A stretch of DNA of 64,000 nucleotides from Candidatus Scybalocola faecipullorum (lineage in GTDB: Bacteria; Bacillota; Clostridia; Lachnospirales; Lachnospiraceae): contig DVJY01000012.1 in NCBI GenBank assembly GCA_018716485.1, positions 48,163 through 112,162 of the forward strand. The letters run 5' to 3'. Under the pieces are notes generated by a model. The model ran no database searches. It was not told the DNA's origin and was given only the letters and a program-made list of their open reading frames with translations. The position numbers and the translations under genes are program-made. Shown piece after piece: positions 42,189 to 50,656 of this stretch (positions are counted from its first letter, which is position 1; every line of letters starts with the position of its first letter).

Positions 42189-43175
42189 TCATGAAATTGC
42201 CTTTTTTATTCGTATATCATCTCCTAAAATCAGTGTAACCTGATAGTGGCTGATTAAACGTGAAAAAATACGTTCGCTGTAATTCTCCTGAAGATCATCC
42301 AATGAAAGGTTGGTGGAGATAATGGTGGATTTTTGATTCATCTGCCGTCCGTTGATGCAGGAGAAAAGCTGAGCTGTCGTAAAAAAGTTGTTCATCTCAG
42401 TGCCAAGATCATCAATGATCAGCAAGTCACAGTCACGGATATAATCAGGCATTTCTTCCGGCTGCTCGGAAATTTCTTCCCGGCCGAAGGTATGCCGTTC
42501 CATGATTTCAATCAGCTGAGGCGCTGAGAGATAAATGACCGTATGGGCGCGGTCAAGAAGCTCTTTGGCAATGCAGTTGGAAAGAAATGTTTTGCCTACG
42601 CCTGTATGTCCATAAAACAAAAGGTTGGAATGGTCGGTATCAAAATTTCGGATGAAATCATGGCATGTCTTTAAAACGCTTTCCATATTTTCACGGGGAC
42701 TGACGCCCAGCCGCGGATCTTTTTTGTCAGAATAGTACCGAATATCAAAATGATCGAAATTTTCTGCAAATAACCGTTCTTTAATGTTGGATTGGAGGTA
42801 AACAAGATCAACGACAGCCTGTTTGAAACAGTGGCATTTTTCGCTGCCGATGAATCCGGTGTCATGACAATCAGGACAGTGATAATGAAGTTCCAGGTAA
42901 TCTTTTGGAAATCCGAATTTGGTCAGCAGAGCAAGTTTTTGTGCTTCTAAAGCGGCAATGTTATCATGAACAGCAGCACTGTCAATCGTCTGCCCGCTGA
43001 TGCGGGCGCGGGCAAACTCAGCAGCTGTGGAAGCAATCTGTGCGTCCAGCTCGGCGAAAGAAGGTATTTTTTTATAAACCTCTTCAAGACGCTGCTGACG
43101 TTCCTTGGCTGCTTCCTGACGATGAAGATCATACTGCCGCATAATCGTGTTGTACTGTGAATTTTTTAGTGGCAT
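42189..43175 (-). CDS. dnaI: DnaC/DnaI-type helicase loader ATPase
   Basis: AAA+ loader that places the replicative helicase on DNA. The 328 residues start with a coiled-coil-like helical region (residues 1-85), a Cys-rich zinc-binding segment CPDCHDTGFIGSEKCHCF (residues about 99-116), then the ATPase with Walker A GHTGVGKT, Walker B LLIIDDLGTE and a sensor ISTNLS. The zinc segment matches the N-domain of DnaI-type loaders. GGAGGAACCT is the ribosome site. It follows the DnaD-domain gene by 10 bases, forming a primosome operon. Confidence 0.92.
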   Translation of the reverse strand: MPLKNSQYNTIMRQYDLHRQEAAKERQQRLEEVYKKIPSFAELDAQIASTAAEFARARISGQTIDSAAVHDNIAALEAQKLALLTKFGFPKDYLELHYHCPDCHDTGFIGSEKCHCFKQAVVDLVYLQSNIKERLFAENFDHFDIRYYSDKKDPRLGVSPRENMESVLKTCHDFIRNFDTDHSNLLFYGHTGVGKTFLSNCIAKELLDRAHTVIYLSAPQLIEIMERHTFGREEISEQPEEMPDYIRDCDLLIIDDLGTEMNNFFTTAQLFSCINGRQMNQKSTIISTNLSLDDLQENYSERIFSRLISHYQVTLILGDDIRIKKAIS

Positions 43176-43185
43176 AGGTTCCTCC

Positions 43186-44280
43186 TTATGAATTGCCCCG
43201 AAGCTTTTTCACAAGCTTTTGTTCAAGATCGCCATAGTCATAGACGCGCTGATCAAAATTGCCGAAGCGGTTCTGACTCCGGCGTACAGCCGCCGTTTTC
43301 TGGTCGGGAGTTTGAGCCGCGGAAGCGGCCTTTTTTGAGGCTCTGGCATTTTTGGAAGCTTCGTGGGCTTTGTCCAATGATTCCACATCGGCCATATTGG
43401 TCACATTTTTTTCTTTCCATTTCTTTAAAATGCGTTCAGTATACTCAAAACTGGGATTATGGATAGCAAGTATGGTGCGGCGGCAGGCCTCCAGAATTAA
43501 AGGCAGAGGAAAGCAGTATTCCTCATGCCAGCGCTTGATATAGGCAATCTCTCCTTCGCTTGGGCTGCGCCCTGTAATACCGAAAGCTTTGAGCACGGAA
43601 AAATAAGTTTTATTGTAGTATGTATTTTCAGCCTTGGCGGCTGAAACTGTCTGAATACCTTTCTGAGCCCATGATATAGCGACTTTTTCAATATAATGAA
43701 TACTTCTGTGGTTGTTTGATGCGCAATATTCAAAAAGATATTCTATTAAATCGATTGAGAACCCCAGTTTTTCATTGAAAAAGACAACGGTATTCATATC
43801 AGTCTGTGTGATCGGTCGGCCGAGATACTGACTGATGACAAAGAAAAGCTGATCGCCATGGTTTTCAGAGGAAAAACGGCTGATATCCTGCATTGAATAG
43901 GAAGGCTTTTCAAAATCTGAAGATACATCAGGCCGTACAGAGGATTTCGGAGCCGTAACAGAACCGGTCTGCTCCTTAGGCAATATGGGATTAAATGTAA
44001 TACCAAAAATCTGTGTGCCCGATGTGTCTGTATCAAGGGAGAGCAGAGATTCTCTTTCCCAGTATTTTAAAGCGCGGATAACGTCGCTTTCTGTCATGTT
44101 CAGTGTATCCGCCACAGAAGCAATAGATAACTCGTGATCAGGAACATTGTGCCAGCGGTAGAAGTAAAGATAAACCTTTAAAAATTCCCCGTTGGCATAA
44201 AGCATGTATGTGTCAAAAAAGCAGTTGGGGATCACTGTCGACGATATTTTATTTTTGGAATGTATTTTTAATGTACTCAT
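43186..44280 (-). CDS. DnaD-domain replication initiation protein
   Basis: A 364-residue primosomal protein of the DnaD/DnaB family of Bacillota. The N-terminal part (residues 1-110) is a winged-helix region (ADTLNMTESDVIRALKYWE), followed by two DnaD C-domains around residues 155-215 and 235-300 (the latter ending YTERILKKWKEKNV), then a basic Ala/Lys-rich tail. It works with DnaA and the loader encoded next. ATG 44280 follows AGGAATTTC; 20 in-frame upstream codons lack a site. A TATACT about 50 bases upstream (minus strand) and the ATTCTC/GAGAAT dyad at 44340-44359 mark a likely promoter. Confidence 0.9.
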   Translation of the reverse strand: MSTLKIHSKNKISSTVIPNCFFDTYMLYANGEFLKVYLYFYRWHNVPDHELSIASVADTLNMTESDVIRALKYWERESLLSLDTDTSGTQIFGITFNPILPKEQTGSVTAPKSSVRPDVSSDFEKPSYSMQDISRFSSENHGDQLFFVISQYLGRPITQTDMNTVVFFNEKLGFSIDLIEYLFEYCASNNHRSIHYIEKVAISWAQKGIQTVSAAKAENTYYNKTYFSVLKAFGITGRSPSEGEIAYIKRWHEEYCFPLPLILEACRRTILAIHNPSFEYTERILKKWKEKNVTNMADVESLDKAHEASKNARASKKAASAAQTPDQKTAAVRRSQNRFGNFDQRVYDYGDLEQKLVKKLRGNS

Positions 44281-44403
44281 GAAATTCCTGCTTTCTATCA
44301 TCGTTTTTGGTTGAATGGCTGTGAGTTGAGTATAGCACATTCTCGGAAAATTGAGAATAGGAGGTTAAAAATGGGAATAGTGAAAAGTAATTGTGGTGGA
44401 AAT

Positions 44404-44587
44404 TGTGGATAATGTGGATAAAAAGTGGACATAATCGAACGGACAATTTTATAAGACGTGAAAAATAGGGTATTTTGGCGCATGAATGTGGGAATTGGCG
44501 AAAAGACTGAAGAACAATTATGTAAATAAAAATATCCACAAGTTTATACACAAAAAATGTTCATAAACTTGTGGATATTGTGGATAA
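44404..44587. promoter_or_regulatory. Cluster of six DnaA-box-like sites
   Basis: TGTGGATAA occurs at 44404-44412, 44413-44421 (back to back) and 44579-44587; close variants are ATATCCACA (44532-44540, opposite direction), TTATACACA (44544-44552) and TGTGGATAT (44570-44578). All match or nearly match the DnaA box TTATCCACA or its complement. They lie between the dnaD-dnaI operon and murC. Four are also part of, or next to, the murC terminator. No dnaA, dnaN or AT-rich unwinding region is present, so a regulatory or DnaA-titrating role is more likely than oriC. Confidence 0.7.
44524..44578 (-). terminator. Terminator of murC
   Basis: Perfect 16-base arms at 44563-44578 and 44532-44547 with a 15-base loop. 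On the minus strand TTTTTATTTAC follows directly. The arms contain DnaA-box-like sequences. Confidence 0.8.
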
Positions 44588-45967
44588 CTATTTGGATAAC
44601 AAATCTTCTCCAATATTTACAACGTTTCCGGCCCCCATAGTTATCAACAGGTCACCGTGATTACATTTTTCGGCTAAAAATTTTTCAATTTCCTCAAAAG
44701 AAGGAAAATAGTATGCCGGAATACCTTTTTTTTCAAGCAGCCGCTGAATATCTTTGGAGTGGATGTCTCCCGGATCTGCCTCTCTGGCAGGAAAGATATC
44801 GGCAAGAACGACATCATCGGCAAGAGAAAGCGCATCGGCAAATTCATGAAGGAATGCTTTTGTACGTGAAAACGTATGCGGCTGGAAAACACACCATATT
44901 TTTTGATGCGGATAATGTTTGGCGGCTGTTAAAGTTGCTTTGATTTCTGTCGGATGATGAGCATAGTCATCAATGACGGTGACGCCGTTAAATTCACCCT
45001 TGTATTCAAAACGGCGGTCAGTGCCTTTAAATGCCTTAAGACCTGTTTTAATGTCTTCCATAGATATATTCAGGGCACGGGCGGCAGCGATTGCTGCAAG
45101 TGCGTTTGAGACATTGTGGAGGCCGGTAACACTCAGTACAATATGATCCACATACTGTCCGTCATGCCAGAGATCGAAGCGGCCTTCGCCAAGTTCATCA
45201 AAGGTAATATTTTGAGCATAATAATTAAATTTAGAGTCTGTACCATAAGTAACGACCGGACATTGAACATGTTCGATAATGTATTCCGGATTTTTTATAT
45301 CGCCATTGATGATAAGCATGCCGTCTTCCGGAAGTTTTTCGGCGAAAAGACGGAAAGAATGGCGGATATCATCGATATCTTTAAAGAAATCAAGATGATC
45401 TTCTTCTATATTTAATATGATATCTATTTTGGCATTAAATTTTAAAAAGCTGTTTGTATATTCGCATGCTTCGGTAATGAAGTTTTCAGAGCGGCCGATG
45501 CGGATATTGCCATGAATAGCCTTTAAAATGCCTCCGACAGAAATTGTCGGATCGGTGTCGGCCTGAAGAAAAATGTGTGTCAGCATGGAAGTTGTTGTTG
45601 TTTTTCCATGGGTTCCGGCCACAGAAATGGAATTTTTATAGTGGGTCATAATTTGTCCCAACAGTTCTGCGCGGTCAAGCATAGGGAGCCCTTTTTGGGA
45701 AGCGGCGGCAAACTCTGGATTGTCCGGATGGATTGCCGCAGTATAAATGACGGCGTGGATATCATCAGTAATATTTTCGGCGGCCTGCCCATAGAAAATG
45801 CGGACACCCTGAGATTCAAGGTGCTTTGTGATCGCTGAAGGCTCGCGGTCGGAACCTGAAACGGTAAATCCGCGGTCCAGCAAAATTTCAGCCAATCCGC
45901 TCATGCTGATGCCGCCGATTCCTATAAAATAAATATTTTCCGGCTTATTAAAATCAATATGGTACAT
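44588..45967 (-). CDS. murC: UDP-N-acetylmuramate-L-alanine ligase
   Basis: Adds L-alanine to UDP-MurNAc in the cytoplasmic phase of peptidoglycan synthesis. The 459 residues show the N-domain YFIGIGGISMSGLAEIL, the ATP site SVAGTHGKTTTTSML, NIEEDHLDFF, the central GVTVIDDYAHHPTEI and the C-domain QPHTFSRTKAF. ATG 45967 is favoured (AGGATG nine bases upstream); a GTG at 45976 is the alternative. It stands apart from other mur genes. A terminator follows its stop. Confidence 0.95.
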   Translation of the reverse strand: MYHIDFNKPENIYFIGIGGISMSGLAEILLDRGFTVSGSDREPSAITKHLESQGVRIFYGQAAENITDDIHAVIYTAAIHPDNPEFAAASQKGLPMLDRAELLGQIMTHYKNSISVAGTHGKTTTTSMLTHIFLQADTDPTISVGGILKAIHGNIRIGRSENFITEACEYTNSFLKFNAKIDIILNIEEDHLDFFKDIDDIRHSFRLFAEKLPEDGMLIINGDIKNPEYIIEHVQCPVVTYGTDSKFNYYAQNITFDELGEGRFDLWHDGQYVDHIVLSVTGLHNVSNALAAIAAARALNISMEDIKTGLKAFKGTDRRFEYKGEFNGVTVIDDYAHHPTEIKATLTAAKHYPHQKIWCVFQPHTFSRTKAFLHEFADALSLADDVVLADIFPAREADPGDIHSKDIQRLLEKKGIPAYYFPSFEEIEKFLAEKCNHGDLLITMGAGNVVNIGEDLLSK

Positions 45968-46019
45968 ATAAGACACATCCTATCTATAAAATTGGCAGGT
46001 TATATAAAAACCCATCATC

Positions 46020-46049
46020 ATTATAAGCACATACCGCAAAAAAAGTAAA
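46020..46049 (-). promoter_or_regulatory. Possible promoter of murC
   Basis: On the minus strand TTTACT (46044-46049), 18-base spacer, TATAAT (46020-46025). Confidence 0.5.
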
Positions 46050-46260
46050 GATTTTATTCAAAATCTCCAATAAACATTAAATTTGATACTCCATTTGTAC
46101 GGCAGAAAGACAGACAAAAGTTGACAAAAATGAAAAAATTAACAAAAATATAGAAGGAATTTTGTATAAATATGTCAAATAAAAAAAGAAATCCAAAAAA
46201 AACGGGTATAGAATATATATAAAAAATATGTTAAATCACAAAAAAAATTAGTAATTAGTG

Positions 46261-46289
46261 TTCACATTTTGACACATTGGTGGTATAAT
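46261..46289 (+). promoter_or_regulatory. Promoter of the glgC-glgD operon
   Basis: TTCACA (46261-46266), 17-base spacer, TATAAT (46284-46289) with TGG before it as extended -10. Confidence 0.72.
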
Positions 46290-46320
46290 AGGAGGCAAAT
46301 AAACAACAAGAGGTGGTAAC

Positions 46321-47592
46321 GTGATTAAGAAGGAAATGATAGCCATGCTTTTAGCTGGCGGCCAAGGCAGCAGACTTGGTGTGTTAACAGCAAATGTGGC
46401 AAAACCGGCGGTTTCATTCGGTGGCAAATACCGTATTATAGATTTTCCGCTGAGCAACTGTATTAATTCCGGTATTGATACGGTTGGCGTGTTGACACAG
46501 TACAGACATCTTAGATTGAACACTCATATCGGTATCGGTATTCCTTGGGATTTGGACAAGAATTACGGCGGCGTAACTCTGCTCCCTCCATATGAAAAGA
46601 AAGAGGGCGCTGACTGGTATGCCGGTACGGCAAATGCCATTTACCAGAATATGGAATACATAGAGTCCTATAATCCGGAATATGTACTGATTCTTGGTGG
46701 GGATCATATCTACAAGATGGATTATGAAGTGATGCTTGATTTCCATAAGGCAAAAGGTGCTGATGTAACAATCGCATGTATGCCGGTACCATGGGAAGAT
46801 GCAAGCCGTTTTGGTGTTGTTATTTGTGATGACAACAGCAACGTTCAGGAATTTGAAGAAAAACCGGAACATCCTCATTCAAATCTTGCTTCTATGGGTA
46901 TTTATATTTTTAACTGGTCTGTACTCAGAGAGGCTCTGCTTACACTGAAAGATCAGCCGGGCTGTGATTTTGGTAAGCATGTTATCCCATATGTCCATGA
47001 AAAGAATCACCAGTGCTATGTTTATGAATTTAACGGCTACTGGAAAGATGTGGGAACATTGGGCGCATATTGGGAATCTAATATGGAATTGGTAGATATC
47101 ATTCCGGAATTCAACTTATATGAAGAATTTTGGAAAATCTATACAAATAGTTATGAAACTGCGCCGCAATATCTGGGCGAGAATGCAAAAGTCGAAAGAT
47201 GTATTATCGGCGAGGGCACAGAGATTTACGGTGAAGTCACCGGCAGTGTCATTGGCAGCGGTGTTGTCATTGGTGAAGGCACAGTGATCAGAGATTCCAT
47301 CGTTATGTCCGGCTCTCATATAGGAGCGAACTGTGTCATCGATAAGGCTATCGTTGCAGAAAATGTTGCCATCGGTGACAATGTAAAGACAAGTGTGGGA
47401 GAATATGCAGAAAATGTGGTAAATCCAAAAGTTTATGCATTTGATCTGACGACGATTTCAGAGAATTCTGTAATTCCTGATAATGTATCTATTGGCAAAA
47501 ATACAGCAATTGTTGGTGAGACAACAGCGGAAGACTATCCGAACGGATTGCTGGAAAGCGGACATTGTATAGTTAAGGCAGGTGAACTGTAA
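46321..47592 (+). CDS. glgC: Glucose-1-phosphate adenylyltransferase, catalytic subunit
   Basis: Makes ADP-glucose for glycogen. The 423 residues show the nucleotide-binding [60 protein letters not shown] and the C-terminal left-handed beta-helix with hexapeptide repeats ([19 protein letters not shown]). Start is GTG 46321 with AGAGGTGG upstream. Its last base overlaps the ATG of glgD (TAATG). GlgC and GlgD form a hetero-oligomer in Bacillota. Confidence 0.95.
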   Translation: MIKKEMIAMLLAGGQGSRLGVLTANVAKPAVSFGGKYRIIDFPLSNCINSGIDTVGVLTQYRHLRLNTHIGIGIPWDLDKNYGGVTLLPPYEKKEGADWYAGTANAIYQNMEYIESYNPEYVLILGGDHIYKMDYEVMLDFHKAKGADVTIACMPVPWEDASRFGVVICDDNSNVQEFEEKPEHPHSNLASMGIYIFNWSVLREALLTLKDQPGCDFGKHVIPYVHEKNHQCYVYEFNGYWKDVGTLGAYWESNMELVDIIPEFNLYEEFWKIYTNSYETAPQYLGENAKVERCIIGEGTEIYGEVTGSVIGSGVVIGEGTVIRDSIVMSGSHIGANCVIDKAIVAENVAIGDNVKTSVGEYAENVVNPKVYAFDLTTISENSVIPDNVSIGKNTAIVGETTAEDYPNGLLESGHCIVKAGEL

Positions 47593-48716
47593 TGAGAGCA
47601 ATTGGTATGATTTTAGCGGGCGGTAACAATAACAGAATGCAGGAGTTGTCAAAAAGGCGTGCGGCAGCGGCAATGCCAATGGCTGGAAGCTACAGGGCAA
47701 TTGATTTTGCTTTAAGTAATATGACACATTCTCACATTAAGAAAGTTGCTGTATTAACCCAATTTAATTCTAAATCATTAAATCAGCATATTAATTCCTC
47801 CAAATGGTGGGATTTTGGAAGAAAGCAGGGCGGACTTTACGTTTTGACACCGTCATTGACATCAGAGAGCAGCTACTGGTACAGGGGGACAGCAGATGCA
47901 ATCTGGCAGAATATTGATTTCCTGAAAAACAGCCATGAACCATATGTGGTGATTGCTTCGGGCGACGGCGTTTATAAACTGGATTACAGTAAAGTTCTTG
48001 AATATCATATTGAAAAGAAAGCAGATATTACAGTCGTTTACACAGAGATGACTCCGGAGCAGGATGATCTGACAAGATTCGGTATTCTCAAGATGGACGA
48101 CGACGGACGTATTATCGATTTTGAAGAAAAGCCGTTAGTGGCAAAAGCAAACTGTGTATCAACCGGCGTTTATGTAATCAGAAGAAGACATTTAATTGAT
48201 ATTATCGAAAAATGCAACGAAGAAGGCCGTTATGATTTTGTTCAGGACGTTCTTGTCAGATATAAAGAACAGAGAAAGATTTACGGTTATAAGATGGACA
48301 GTTATTGGAGAAATATCGCGACTGTAGATTCATATTATAAAACAAATATGGATTTCCTGAAACCGGAAGTGCGTAACCACTTCTTCAAAGAATATCCAAG
48401 CGTATTAACAAAAGTTGCAGATTTACCTCCGGCAAAGTATAACCCGGGCTCCTATATTAAGAACAGCCTTATTTCCAGCGGATGTATTCTGAACGGACGT
48501 GTAGAGAATTCGATTTTGTTTAAAAAAGTATACGTTGGAAATAACTGTGTGATTAAAAATTCAATTATTTTAAACGATGTTTACATCGGCGATAATACAG
48601 TGATTGAAAACTGTATTGTTGAAAGCCGAGACACGATCAGAGCAAATACCTCATATATCGGTGACGAAGGCAACATTAAGATCGTTGTTGAAGCAAATGA
48701 AAGATATATTATCTGA
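47592..48716 (+). CDS. glgD: Glucose-1-phosphate adenylyltransferase regulatory-type subunit
   Basis: The 374-residue GlgD partner of GlgC. The nucleotide loop is altered to ILAGGNNNRMQELSKRRAAAAMPM, with GTADAIWQN, ASGDGVYKLDY and FEEKPL retained, and a short beta-helix (ILNDVYIGDNTVIENCIV). The altered glycine-rich loop fits the view that GlgD modulates GlgC rather than catalysing strongly. Starts one base inside the glgC stop, so it is translationally coupled. Confidence 0.94.
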   Translation: MRAIGMILAGGNNNRMQELSKRRAAAAMPMAGSYRAIDFALSNMTHSHIKKVAVLTQFNSKSLNQHINSSKWWDFGRKQGGLYVLTPSLTSESSYWYRGTADAIWQNIDFLKNSHEPYVVIASGDGVYKLDYSKVLEYHIEKKADITVVYTEMTPEQDDLTRFGILKMDDDGRIIDFEEKPLVAKANCVSTGVYVIRRRHLIDIIEKCNEEGRYDFVQDVLVRYKEQRKIYGYKMDSYWRNIATVDSYYKTNMDFLKPEVRNHFFKEYPSVLTKVADLPPAKYNPGSYIKNSLISSGCILNGRVENSILFKKVYVGNNCVIKNSIILNDVYIGDNTVIENCIVESRDTIRANTSYIGDEGNIKIVVEANERYII

Positions 48717-48765
48717 CAGTCTACTTACTTCAGAAGTTGACTAAAAGAGAAGGGGGTTATGCTTT

Positions 48766-49047
48766 ATGCAGATAACAGATGTAAGAGTGAGAAAAGTGGC
48801 TAAGGAAGGCAAGATGAAAGCCGTTGTTTCAATTACACTGGATAATGAATTTGTCGTTCACGACATTAAGGTCATTGAAGGTGAGAAAGGATTATTTATC
48901 GCTATGCCGAGCAGAAAAGCCGCTGACGGAGAGTATAGGGACATTGCCCACCCGATTAATTCAGAAACTCGTGATAAAATACAGTCGATCATTCTTCAGA
49001 AATACGAAATCGCTGTGATGGAAAGCGAATCCGGCGAAGAAGCATAA
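48766..49047 (+). CDS. spoVG: SpoVG regulatory protein
   Basis: A 93-residue Spo[13 protein letters not shown] at the start, [17 protein letters not shown] and [26 protein letters not shown] region are diagnostic. SpoVG is a nucleic-acid-binding regulator first linked to spore cortex formation and septation. AAGGGGG precedes the ATG. It lies 49 bases after glgD and may share its transcript. A strong terminator follows. Confidence 0.96.
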   Translation: MQITDVRVRKVAKEGKMKAVVSITLDNEFVVHDIKVIEGEKGLFIAMPSRKAADGEYRDIAHPINSETRDKIQSIILQKYEIAVMESESGEEA

Positions 49048-49105
49048 AATATAAGGAAAATAAAATAATAGAAAAGAAATTAGATAAAGCTCAAGGATAA
49101 AAATC

Positions 49106-49142
49106 TATCCCCGGTCAAATTTGACGGCCGGGGATATTTTTA
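49106..49142 (+). terminator. Terminator after spoVG
   Basis: TATCCCCGG (49106-49114) and CCGGGGATA (49128-49136) with an inner TCAAATTTGA palindrome, then TTTTT. It abuts the 3' end of the convergent MATE gene. Confidence 0.85.
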
Positions 49143-50507
49143 TGATGTTTTCAGACGCTTCCATACGACAGTGAGCATTGTAAAGAAGCAGGCGCAGCCT
49201 CCGAGAAAGTTGGAGATCGGTTCGGCAAGGAAAACACCGTTGACGCCAAGCCCTGCCACTGACGGAAGCCATATAGTCAGCGGGATGACGATAATGACTT
49301 TGCGAAGCAGGGAAAAGAAGACGGCATGCCGCGAAAAGCCGAGAGCGACAAAAGCGGACTGTCCGGCAAATTGGAGCGCCATCATAAAGAATCCGAAAAA
49401 GTACAGACGCAGCGCCGGAACGCCGCTTGTGATCAGATCGGGTTCTGAGTTAAAGAGCCGGATAAATAAAGCCGGGAAGATAACGACAAGAGCCCATATG
49501 GCAAATGTATAAATGATACACGAGATGGACATAAACCTGATTCCGGCTTTGACCCGGTCATATTTTTTTGCGCCGTAATTAAAGCCGAGTACCGGTTGGG
49601 CGCCGTTGGTCAGCCCCAGCACCGGCATGGAGATAATATCTCTGATGGAGTTGAGCACGGTCATGACTGCGACATACAGATCACCGCCGTAAATACCGAG
49701 CATTTTATTGCAGACCATCTGGACGGAAGCATTGGTGACGGACATAATAAAGCCAGACAGCCCAAGACCGCATATTTCTCCGGCTGTTTTTAAATGAAAG
49801 TGCATATACGAAAATTTCAGTTTTAAAATGGCCCTTTTCCCGGTCAGGAACAGCAGCACCCATACGGCGGATAAAAACTGGGAAATCACAGTCGCGTAAG
49901 CGGCGCCTTTGACGCCCATATCAAAGACAAAGATAAAAATCGGATCTAAGATAATGTTGGCCACAGTGCCGAGCATGACTGTGAGCATACCGGTTTTGGC
50001 AAAGCCCTGAGAGTTGATAAATTGATTCATTCCGAGACTGATCATGACAAAGACAGTTCCGAGAATATAAATATTCAGATAGTCAGCGGCATAAAGATAT
50101 GTATCATCACTTGCTCCGAACAAATATAGGATTGGCCGGCTGAATATGCGGACAAACAGTGTCAGTAAAACACCTGTGATTACAAGCATTGTAAATGAAA
50201 GTCCCATAATTTTCTGCGCCCGCTCCTCGTTTTTCATGCCGCGGGCAATGGAACACAGTGGTGCGCCGCCGGTGCCGAACAGATTGGCAAAGGCAGTGAT
50301 CACAGAAACAATAGGGAAACACAGGCCCATGCCGGTCAGCGCCAGTGTGGAAGCGTCGGGAAGGCGTCCGATATACATTCGGTCGACCACATTATATAAG
50401 ACGTTGACAAGCTGCGCCACAGTCATGGGAACTGCCATATGGACTATGTTGCGAGACATACTGCCGATACCAAAATCATTGGATTGGGCTGTCATTGGCT
50501 GAGACAT
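49140..50507 (-). CDS. MATE-family efflux transporter (second copy)
   Basis: A 455-residue MATE transporter with twelve hydrophobic segments. MAVPMTVAQLVNVLYNVVDRMYIGRLPD begins the first half, and GLTNGAQPVLGFNYGAKKYDRV begins the loop of the second half. It is only distantly similar to the 15.9-kb MATE protein; this one looks more like the MepA-type group. Substrate unknown. ATG 50507 follows GAGGAGG; six upstream codons in frame lack a site. Divergent from the nuclease-helicase gene. Confidence 0.9.
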   Translation of the reverse strand: MSQPMTAQSNDFGIGSMSRNIVHMAVPMTVAQLVNVLYNVVDRMYIGRLPDASTLALTGMGLCFPIVSVITAFANLFGTGGAPLCSIARGMKNEERAQKIMGLSFTMLVITGVLLTLFVRIFSRPILYLFGASDDTYLYAADYLNIYILGTVFVMISLGMNQFINSQGFAKTGMLTVMLGTVANIILDPIFIFVFDMGVKGAAYATVISQFLSAVWVLLFLTGKRAILKLKFSYMHFHLKTAGEICGLGLSGFIMSVTNASVQMVCNKMLGIYGGDLYVAVMTVLNSIRDIISMPVLGLTNGAQPVLGFNYGAKKYDRVKAGIRFMSISCIIYTFAIWALVVIFPALFIRLFNSEPDLITSGVPALRLYFFGFFMMALQFAGQSAFVALGFSRHAVFFSLLRKVIIVIPLTIWLPSVAGLGVNGVFLAEPISNFLGGCACFFTMLTVVWKRLKTS

Positions 50508-50539
50508 ATAAAGATTCCTCCTCACTACAACTGAGATTT

Positions 50540-50568
50540 ATTATAGTCAGGTGCTGATAAAAAAGCAA
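50540..50568 (-). promoter_or_regulatory. Promoter of the second MATE gene
   Basis: On the minus strand TTGCTT (50563-50568), 17-base spacer, perfect TATAAT (50540-50545). Confidence 0.65.
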
Positions 50569-50581
50569 GAGGCGGACATCG

Positions 50582-50610
50582 TTGCACCGGGGAAGATTCT
50601 GTGTTAAACT
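50582..50610 (+). promoter_or_regulatory. Promoter of the nuclease-helicase gene
   Basis: TTGCAC (50582-50587), 17-base spacer, TAAACT (50605-50610). It is 14 bases from the divergent MATE promoter. Confidence 0.58.
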
Positions 50611-50656
50611 AGCATCGATGTAGAGGATCATACGGTCGATGAAAGCAGGTGGTATT

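Larger units (their letters stand above)
45968..46320. other. 353-base AT-rich intergenic region between murC and glgC
   Basis: No gene is seen. Besides the two divergent promoters, it is strongly AT-rich with several A-runs (for example near 46040, 46180-46200 and 46215-46250) that suggest bent DNA upstream of the glgC promoter. No recognisable riboswitch was found. Confidence 0.5.

Noticed and set aside
44404..44587. DnaA-box cluster as the chromosomal origin
   Set aside because: No dnaA, dnaN, rpmH or AT-rich unwinding repeats are nearby, and most of the right part doubles as a terminator. A regulatory role is the safer reading.
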